64,000 nt of DNA, taken from NCBI GenBank assembly GCA_025769875.1, contig JAGFNK010000298.1:1-64000 (forward strand), in the 5' to 3' direction. The notes below the pieces were generated by a model that was not told the origin of the DNA, did no database searches, and saw only the letters and a program-made list of their open reading frames with translations. Below, piece after piece: positions 56,889 through 64,000 of the stretch (the first letter of the stretch is position 1; every line of letters begins with the position of its first letter). This DNA is from Russula earlei (taxonomy: Eukaryota; Basidiomycota; Agaricomycetes; Russulales; Russulaceae). Both the position numbers and the translations under genes were made by a program.

Positions 56889-58032
56889 ATGGATGTCACC
56901 AGCGCCCTTCAACGAAGTGCAAACTACACCACAAAGAATGCCCGCGCGTCACGTCAAATATTCGAGAGCGGAATTGTCGTCTTCCGTAACAACGCGCAGT
57001 ACAAGCTCGGCGACGACAGTGCGTTCTCCTCTTCATAAACATCGTCATCATTCCTGTGCGCGCGGGCGGCTGACCACTCCATCCGAAGGCTGGCAATTCT
57101 TGGATTCTCTGGCGCTAGCTGCCATCGACGTTGGGCGTATCGATGTTGCCCAAGTGAGTCGCTCAACCCACATAATCCTTGTATCTGGGCGGGATATTCA
57201 TCAAGCGACGGAACCAGGACTGCTTCATACGCCTATCCGCCGAATTCCCGGAGTCACCACGAGTGCAGTGCCTCGAGGGTATCTTGAAGGAGGCAAGAGA
57301 GGGCCCGGAGGCCGCACTAAACTTCTACGACCAGTTGCTTGAGGCGGATCCAACCAATACGGTAGGTCGTTCCCCTCACCTTTGTACCTTGTTGCCGAGT
57401 CTAAAGAGCTACGAAACTGAAGGCAGTATGGAAGCGACTAATCTCCGTGCTTAGGAGACTCGGAAGAATCGAAAGGGCGGTGGAGGAGCTTTCCAAGTTG
57501 GCTGACACGTTCTACACAGACGTGGAGGTTTGGCTCGAGCTCGCGGACATATACGCTACACATCATCAGTGCGCATTCTATTTCCCCGCCGATCACGCAT
57601 TGACGTCCGGCCAGATATACCTCAGCCCTGCGGTCTCTGTCCCACGTCTTGTTGCTGACGCCACAGAACCCGTTCTACGTGCTCCAGGCTGCGGAAACGG
57701 CGTACACAGCTCAGGACGTCCCGTTGGCCATCCGATTTTTCCTTATGGTCGTCGAGATGACCGGAGTCGACAGCGACGAGACCAGACCGCCGCCGCCACC
57801 GACGGGCATCACCGTCCGCGCTTGGTACGGAGTCGAATTGGCGAGTCTCTCCCCCTCCCTTTTTGCGCCACATCTGTTGAGAAACGGCTCTTCGTCCGTC
57901 GTCTAGTCCGCTGCACGCCTCGAGGCGAATCCGGCCCTGGGCAGTTCCTCACCATCAAAAACGCGCGTGCCAGAACACTTGTCGCAACTGCGGCAGCTGG
58001 CACGGGACGCGATAAAACTCGGCGCAAGTTGA
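56889..58032 (+). CDS. EMC2: ER membrane protein complex subunit 2 (TPR protein)
   Basis: Six exons (56,889-57,018; 57,089-57,153; 57,206-57,365; 57,427-57,568; 57,615-57,840; 57,907-58,032) give 282 residues. It is recognised from WQFLDSLALAAIDVGRIDVA, LEGILKEAREGPEAALNFY, RLGRIERAVEELSKLADTFY, WLELADIY, and QNPFYVLQAAETAYTAQDV, which are TPR units in the EMC2 order. EMC2 is the soluble cytosolic scaffold of the EMC, which inserts membrane proteins into the ER. The last intron appears to use a GC donor (GCGAGT at 57,841) with a normal TAG acceptor; with GT donors the C-terminal frame (ARLEANPALGSSSPSKT, EHLSQLRQLARDAI) cannot be joined. It shares a 93-bp divergent promoter with FOL1. Confidence 0.85.
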
Positions 58033-59588
58033 TCGCCGAGACGCCGAGACCGAAGCGTCGTCCGCGTGGCTAAGCCGATAAGAAGTTAATTCGTGTCCGT
58101 GTCGTTCGCGCTTGCGATACCGATTTGTCGTTACTCTACTCGTAAGGATGCACCTATTTAAGGATTTTATCGACTTTGGAAGGTCGCTGACACGGGGATA
58201 AATAAGCCGTGTGCCCAAGGGGGCATGGTGAGTTGTCCTGCTTGCATCCTCGCTCCTCGGGGAGCTCGTTGTCCGCCCATGGTATCATACTGGTATTTTA
58301 TGGGGCGCTCGATAAACTAATAGTTGAGCATTCTGCTCGTTTTCCATTTGAATTCTGCTTCCTCCGCCCATGAGTGAGATGTGAGATCCAACATGGCGCC
58401 AAGCAGGACCCAACGCTCGGACAGAGCTTGGTGTCTTTTACAATCTGCCTCAATTGAGACGAACACGTCTCGCTAAATGGGATGGTCCGAGATACTTGCC
58501 CGCTAATAACAAAAGATATATCACATGAGGAGACATAATCGTCTATGTTCAACGAAATAGTCAAGGTCAAGGTGCACGTTTGGTCATCGGTCTAGGCTTT
58601 GGGAACGGTCCAGACGTGGAGCTGAGGTCTCGATAAGGAATGGCTACAGTAGTCGGAGAATCCATGGTGGGGTCATAACACCATTTACGCCCGCAGTAGG
58701 AGAAAGCTTAAAAAGTGAAATTGTCGCAATCTACATCGGGTTTAGACATTGGGCGAGACGCGTTTCGTGATTTTCCTTTTCACCAGGCACTCGGCACGGG
58801 GAACAGTGACGTGGTATTCGGTGCGGACAGTGGTGGTGTGGACGTCGAAACTGACCCATACTGTACAATAAAGAACTGACAGACATGGTCACAGCGGTAA
58901 CCCAGCGAAAGGTGTGCGGTCTCTCCCGATCCCGACAAGGGGGGAGTTATTCTGCGAGAGCAGCTGCAGCAATCCTGCCTCATGTGAACGGTCGTGTGCT
59001 CGGAATGCCAGCGGGCATCTCAGACGACGGGCGCCCAAGTGTGGGCGCGTCTCCTGCTCGGGAAGGAAATTCTAGAAAGAAATTTGATTGAACGCTGGTT
59101 AAATGCAACGTTCGTGAGGCGCAGGGGTGGATCTATCAAGAAAATTTGAGAAAATATCAAATTGAGAGGAACCGTGTGTGCTGAGCACATGTCGAGTACC
59201 CCCGATTTTGATGGACCTCACACAGGACCGAAGGGGTTACGTCGTTCGGTGGATCACACGACACAGGACAAAGCGTTGGATTGACGTCTGTCCGAGAGGG
59301 TGTTGCTTACGTCGATGCTGCTCGGCGTCCCTCGGTCGACCCACGTTCGTCGCCGTTGCACGCCCAAGCCAATCAAGATGCGCCATTTGGGTCGTCTGCC
59401 CGTTGTTCGCACGTTTTCGAGGCGAGGGCACGCGAGCCCAATAATCATTATCTCTCACTTCCGACGCTACCCCGCTTTCTTCCCTCTTCTTCCCACTCAT
59501 CCATCCTCTTTAAATTCTCCTCTCCTTTCCTCCGTTCCCCTCCCTTCCTCCCCGCCAACTCACCCACCTCTCCCCCCCCCCCTCTCCG
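58033..59588. other. Intergenic region, with a pyrimidine-rich leader at its right end
   Basis: No gene is supported in 1.55 kb. From about 59,450 to 59,588 the plus strand is almost purely C/T (CCTCTCCCCCCCCCCCTCTC class), a typical fungal CT-rich core promoter or leader just before the bHLH start. Confidence 0.5.
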
Positions 59589-60751
59589 ATGTACCCTGCT
59601 CACAAAGACCTCCTTCCGTATACCGCCAATTGTAACCCTCCCCGTCGGGCCAAACGACCGAGTTCGAGCACCACCGCCATCTCAGGCCCAGATCGACCTG
59701 CCCAGGCCCTTCCCCTGCTCGCCCCGGCCATCCCCTCGATCGCCCCAGATGCCCCGAGAGCCCCCGATGACGACGACGTCGCCGCCGACGTACCTCAACC
59801 AAAACGCCGAGGGCGCAAGCCCAGCAGCCTGTCACGTGCCGTGCGCGAATCCATGCGCCGCCAAAACCATTCACGCATCGAGAAGGCCAGGCGCACCAAG
59901 ATCAACGACGCCCTCGCCATCTTACGGGATCTCGTCCCTGCCGACGCCGGGCGGAGGGTTGCCGCCATCCCTGCCGACGAGAGCGCCGACGAGGACGACG
60001 AGGACGACGACTTTGCGTCCGCCAACCCGAACCAGCCCCCCGGCAAGAGCAAGCAGAAGCAGGAAAAGAGTTCAAGCTCGAGATCCTCGAGAAGGCCGTC
60101 CTGTACGTCCAGGAGCTGCAGGAGAAGGTCCGCGTGCTCGAGGCCCGGGGTTGCCCACGGTGTTCCAACCTCGGTCAACCCGCGGCCCATCGGCCAAAAC
60201 GGAAGCGGAGATGCGACCCGCCGAGGGATGACTACGACTCCCATTCATCGGTGGATGGCGTCACGGACAGACAGCAGACGGGCAGACCCATAAAGCGCTT
60301 CACCTCCGCCCAATCCATCCTCCCACCCCTTCCCCCTAGCCCTACCTCCGCCCCTCCTCCCACCCGTCTTCCCTCTATTTCATCCTGGCTCCCCAGATCC
60401 GTCGCAGATGCAGGCCTCCCAGAACCACAAGTTCCAACTGTCAACCCCATCCAGCTTCCGACACCGCCAGCGTCCGGCGTTATAGGCCCGATTACGAGCC
60501 CACAAGTCCCGCCTCCGCTCCGCCTTGAACTCCCGATAGCAAGTCTGTCGACTAGGAATCACCGCGCACCTTCACAATCCTCCCCGTCGTGGACACCGGA
60601 GGATGAATCTGTCGCATCTCTACTGCTCAGGATCAAGACGTCCAATTCCCCAAAAACTTCAAGGCACCGCGCCAGTGTTGACGATCTGCTCGCGCCCACT
60701 CCCGAAGTACCTGGTAGTGGACGTAAATTCTCGGCTCATGGGAATCGATGA
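59589..60751 (+). CDS. bHLH transcription factor with long acidic loop; one frameshift
   Basis: Start ATG 59,589 (MYPAHKDLLPY). A Pro-rich N-terminus and basic patch (KRRGRKPSS) precede the basic-helix 1 region RESMRRQNHSRIEKARRTKI-N with the E-box contacts His-9, Glu-13 and Arg-17 type (H-x3-E-x2-R). The loop is unusually long and acidic (ADEDDEDDD, about 50 residues). Helix 2 (EFKLEILEKAVLYVQELQEK) lies in the next frame: one base is missing around 60,064-60,070. The remaining ~200 residues are Ser/Pro-rich. Such long-loop bHLHs are known in basidiomycetes. A frame further along (60,603-60,809) ends VQTPGTLLGM, so the true C-terminus may also differ. Targets unknown. Confidence 0.75.
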
Positions 60752-61133
60752 GATGCGTGTGCAAACCCCTGGAACATTGCTGGGCATGACCACAGATGGA
60801 CCAAAGTAGTTTGTTGCTTGTTATATCTGCTCGAGGCTTTGCCTTTTAAGTTATTCACTGCCGTGGCCCGGATAGCTTGGACTATTATGTGGTTTATATG
60901 TGCTACCAATGAGGTAACAAATTACCTGTACAAAATATAGAGCGTTTTCGAAACGTTGGCGTTGGCGAGGTGAGCCGCAGGAGAGTGTTTGTTGCGAGCG
61001 CTCTCGGATTGATCTTGTGCTGCGAGCGCATGTGTGCCCGCCTCGGCCTCGGACTACCTCGGTCATGCCATCAACCTTCGTATGAGCTATAAACTCTTTT
61101 TACATCCACGAGGATTTTCACGGTCTCTTTCCT
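60752..61133. other. Intergenic region
   Basis: 3' of the bHLH gene and 5' of the MoCF-domain gene. No separate gene is seen. Confidence 0.35.
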
Positions 61134-62400
61134 ATGACGAGCATCACGCACTCCTCGGGTCGCACAGCTGGGGCGCGTACCGCCGCAACGGGCGGCGCGC
61201 CCTCATCCGACATACGCTTCGAGCTGTCACCCATCCCGCCAAATCCATTGGGTGAAGGACGGTGGATCAAAACGGCAGGGGCGCTCATCGTCGGGTGCGC
61301 CGTCTATAAGGGGGTTCGTGATCATCGCCGGAACTCATGGACAATCATCCCCTTTCCATAAAAAAGAGACGAGATTTTGAACGGGAAGACCCTCGAACGA
61401 AACTCGAACTATTTTGCGCGCTACTGCTTCGAGAATGGGATCGATCTGTACGTGGTTGCGCCGTATGTATGCGCCGTCCTGGGTGTGCTACTGCGATCGG
61501 CGTTGCAGGAAGCGAATCGAGGTGATACCAGACGAAGAAGGCGAAATGTACGATCCGAGTCTACATACCTACAGGTTGCACTGACGAAGCGATGGCGTCG
61601 AAGAATCGAGGCGAGCAGACGAATGGCCTTCAAGTACGATTTCGTGATCACCAGCGGGGGGATAGGACCCACTCATGACGGTGCGTGGACCGAGGCCGTG
61701 ATGTATCCCCGACGTGCAGAACCCTCGCCGACCGGGCTACAATGTTGTCAGACATTACATATGCCTCTCTGGCAAAGGCCTTCAACCAGCCACTCGTGCA
61801 CCACGCGGAGACTCTCGACGCATGGCCGAATTGAGCAAACATCGATCATGGGTGCACAACCAGAACGCGGAGCAGAGGCGTGCCCGAGAGAGGATGGCAC
61901 TCTTCCCCGCCGACGCGGAGACGCTTTTCACCGCGAGTGACATCTGGGTCGTAAGCAACCGTTATCGATCATCCTTTCATCGCCAGGCGTCGAACGGTGT
62001 TTTGACGAGAAACCTCCCACCCACTTTGATTTAGCCGGTGGTGCGGTTGGAAGGGAAGCTCTGCGTCCTACCGGGCATACCGAGCTTGTTCCAGAAAATG
62101 CTCGACGGGTTGAAGGCGTTCTTGCCGCTGCCTCCCCCTTCAGAACGGCCCTTCCGACATCAGATCTTCACTCCGTGCGTATCGAGGGCCAGGGTATATA
62201 TGTATATTCGTTTCCCCTGACCACCATATCCCCGCACTATGTACAGTCTGCAAGAATCCACCATTGCGCCATACCTCACGGAACTGCAGGAACGCGTAAA
62301 AGAGAGAGGGCATCCGCGTGGGCTCGTACCCACTTCCCATGAAGGGTGTGTGTATCACTGATTGGACTGAATGAGGGACGCATCCGAGAGCTAGGGAAGG
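61134..62400 (+). CDS. MoCF/molybdopterin-binding-domain protein (yeast Fpy1-like), frameshifted
   Basis: Exons: 61,134-61,294, 61,367-61,447, 61,509-61,547, 61,604-61,680, 61,752-61,950, 62,035-62,174, then from 62,247. Conserved blocks in order: KTAGALIVGDEILNGKTLE, NYFARYCFENGIDL, KRIEVIPDEE, YDFVITSGGIGPTHDD, ITYASLAKAF, HRSWVHN, VRLEGKLCVLPGIPSLFQKM, APYLTELQERVK, RVGSYPLPMKGV. The MoCF_biosynth domain and its TSGGIGPTHDD ligand loop are complete. Relative to the family, single-base changes break the frame at about 61,820 (missing C), 62,305 (extra G) and 62,358 (missing C). The 3' end is therefore unclear. Yeast Fpy1 of this family hydrolyses FAD; whether this copy works depends on the frameshifts being real. 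Confidence 0.7.
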
Positions 62401-62638
62401 AAGGAAGTAGAGGGACGGACACAAGGTAAGGCGGTGACGGAGCAGGAAGTGCGAGAGACGAAGGGATTGGTCAACTTGTAATAGATGGCCCGGTGGCCTT
62501 TGTACGATTATTCTGCCATGACCGCGTCGTGTCACATTTGTGACAAACGCGTTGAAACGCGTCGCTAATTTGCTTGCTTGACTATCATCGGGCCATGTCC
62601 TCATCACCGCTCCAATCCCTTCTTCCGATGATGTCGCG
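62401..62638. other. Uncertain boundary between the MoCF-domain gene and MCM4
   Basis: This may hold the last exon of the upstream gene and the MCM4 promoter. An ATG at 62,595 (MSSSPLQS) looks MCM4-like but is out of frame with the rest. Confidence 0.35.
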
Positions 62639-64000
62639 ATGGCCATCGACGACGAACTCCCGCAGGACGCCAACGGCGCACGGTGGCCAGTCGATGAGCC
62701 AGGCGCCACCTGCGGTCCCTCTCTTTCTTGCTGGAACACCCCGACTCAAGCAGGCACCCCTCTTCGCGGCGTAGTCGCCCGTCGTGCCGTTGGAATGACG
62801 AGCACCCCGAGAAGAAACAGATCCCCTTTGTTTGCGCGTGAGTCTACATCTTGTGGTCTGAGTTCTGGACCATCGCACTGACTGTGCCTGCCACCTTCAG
62901 CTGGTTCATCAAGCAGCCCTGCACATTTCCCGTCATCGTCGCCTGCGAAAAACGCGTATAAGACCCCCGGAGGGAGGGGCTCGAGCGAGGCCGGTTCAAA
63001 TCTGGACTCCGAGCCTCTCGACTTTCCCTCGTATGCCCTCCCTTATCTGTAGTATCCCAAGGTTCACAAAATAAAAATAAAAATCATATCACACAGGAGC
63101 CCTGCCAGGCTGGCAACCCCAAAAAATCGAAGAGGAGATATCCACTCGTCGCTGAGCCTCACGCCGACGCGTTCGCGGACTGCCCGTCCACGCAACAACA
63201 ACGCCAATCTCTCCTCGGACGCGGATCGGCTCTCTCTCCCCGCGTCTTCTCTCCCTCCACTGTCGGCCCCGGCGGTGGCGACCGAGGACGAGCCCGACGA
63301 GATTCGCGCGATCTGGGGCACGACGGTCAATCTGGCCGACACGATGAAGGCGTTCAGGGATTTCGTCAAGGGCTTCAAGCCCAAGTATCGCGTCGCGCAC
63401 GACCGCTCCCTTGGCCTGCCCACCAAAGTGGCGTCTTCCCCCGCCGTCGTCGAGGCGCTGCTGTACGAAGGCTATCTGAGGCGGATGCGCGTCACGGGCG
63501 AGGCAAACCTCAACCTGGACTGCGAGAACCTGCGCGCGTTCCCGCCGAGCCGTAAGCTGTACGGCCAACTCGTCAAGTATCCGCAGGAGGTCATCCCGGC
63601 TATGGACCAGGTGCTGAAGGATATCATGCTCGAGCTTGCCGAAGAGGACCAGGCGGAGGGCGTGGAGGGCATGGTTGGCCAAGAAGGCGAAGAGGAGATT
63701 GCAGAGATCATGAGCAAGGTGTACAAAGTTCGGCCGTTTGGCTTGCCCGCTGTCAACATGCGCGGCCTCAACCCGCAAGGTATGGACTATCATCTTGGTT
63801 CCATTTTGGTGAATGACTGAAAGTTTATCCCCCCTAGACACGGACAAACTCGTTTGTATCAAAGGTCTCGTCATCCGAGCCACTCCCGTCATCCCCGACA
63901 TGAAGGTCGCCTTCTTCCGCTGCCTCAACTGTAACCATACCGTGCAAGTCGAAATCGACCGCGGTAAGATCGACGAGCCGGCCGCTTGCCCGCGCGACGT
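62639..64000 (+). CDS. MCM4: DNA replication licensing factor MCM4 (5' part, runs off the window)
   Basis: Exons 62,639-62,837, 62,901-63,030, 63,097-63,779 and 63,838-64,000 (continuing). The disordered N-terminus is Ser/Thr/Pro-rich (TPLRGVVARRAVGMTSTPRR, SSSPAKNAYKTPGGRG, GDIHSSLSLTPT), as expected for the CDK/DDK-regulated tail. The MCM N domain follows: IWGTTVNLADTMKAFRDF, EGYLRRMRVTGEANLNLDCE, SRKLYGQLVKYPQEVIPAMD, VRPFGLPAVNMRGLNPQDT, and the start of the zinc motif FFRCLNCNHTV. The ATPase core lies outside the window. MCM4 is a subunit of the Mcm2-7 helicase that opens replication forks. The start is chosen at 62,639 because it keeps the frame; ATG 62,595 is one base out of phase. Confidence 0.9.

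Noticed and set aside
57622..58073. C-terminal frame RRLVRCTPRGESG... for EMC2
   Set aside because: The alternative frame ARLEANPAL...QLRQLARDAI fits the TPR family and is reached by a GC-AG intron.
59795..60244. Minus-strand ORF of 149 codons over the bHLH gene
   Set aside because: It is antisense to a clear bHLH domain.
62595..62774. MCM4 start at ATG 62,595 (MSSSPLQS...)
   Set aside because: It is out of phase with the downstream exons; it could only be right if a base is missing near 62,615.
62990..63010. GGTTCAAATC resembles a tRNA B box
   Set aside because: It lies in the MCM4 reading frame (AGSNLDSE) and no A box or cloverleaf is found.

Overview
The window is fungal nuclear DNA, most probably from an Agaricomycete-type basidiomycete. 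The evidence is: introns of about 45-85 bp with GT-AG ends in nearly every host gene, a fused three-step folate gene (FOL1), a NACHT-ankyrin receptor with a Goodbye-type N-terminus, and dense nests of chromodomain Ty3/Gypsy, copia, MULE and pogo-type elements. I saw no rRNA, tRNA or CRISPR array.

Layout. (1) 1-20 kb is a transposon graveyard. Gypsy element A (LTR-A, an extra upstream ORF, gag, protease and part of RT) is cut at 7,452 by gypsy element B. Facing fragments of B lie at 7.4-10.7 kb (minus) and 12.0-13.6 kb (plus). Solo LTRs of families A, B and C are recognised by exact 5-bp target duplications. A 2,966-bp element with about 410-bp terminal inverted repeats lies at 14.1-17.05 kb. 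(2) 20,214-27,623 is a complete 7,410-bp chromovirus, element E, on the minus strand. It has two 495-bp LTRs, target duplication ATGCA, gag-pol, a chromodomain, and an extra 3' ORF with two CCHC knuckles. (3) 29.2-32.8 kb is a TIR element with TA flanks enclosing a nearly intact MULE. (4) 33-41 kb holds a P-loop NTPase of Crinkler/RHS appearance, an eIF3g fragment, and a 9-exon NLR whose spliced frame stays open for 991 codons. (5) 42.6-49.6 kb is again transposon remains: a solo LTR-B, a copia gag fragment, a copia-like solo LTR and a decayed pogo transposase. (6) 49.6-64 kb is a compact gene block: 3'-5' exonuclease (-), zuotin-like (+), ribosomal protein eS30 (+), FOL1 (-), EMC2 (+), a bHLH factor (+), a MoCF-domain protein (+), and the 5' part of MCM4 (+, runs off the end).

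The most unusual signals are in the LTR elements. In element E the first 11 nt of the predicted transcript (34 nt after a TATA box) are the exact complement of the sequence 2 nt inside the 5' LTR, which is the arrangement of Tf1 self-priming. Element A shows the same design with a different 10-nt sequence, and LTR-B carries that 5'-end motif at the same distance from its TATA box. Element E also has an exact internal copy of its polypurine tract and a second nucleocapsid-like ORF in the env position. All seven differences between its LTRs are CpG to TpG/CpA changes.

Host exon boundaries were derived by reading splice sites by eye and checking that exon lengths sum to a multiple of three. Several host genes (zuotin-like, bHLH, MoCF-domain) carry single-base frameshifts that may be assembly errors or true decay.
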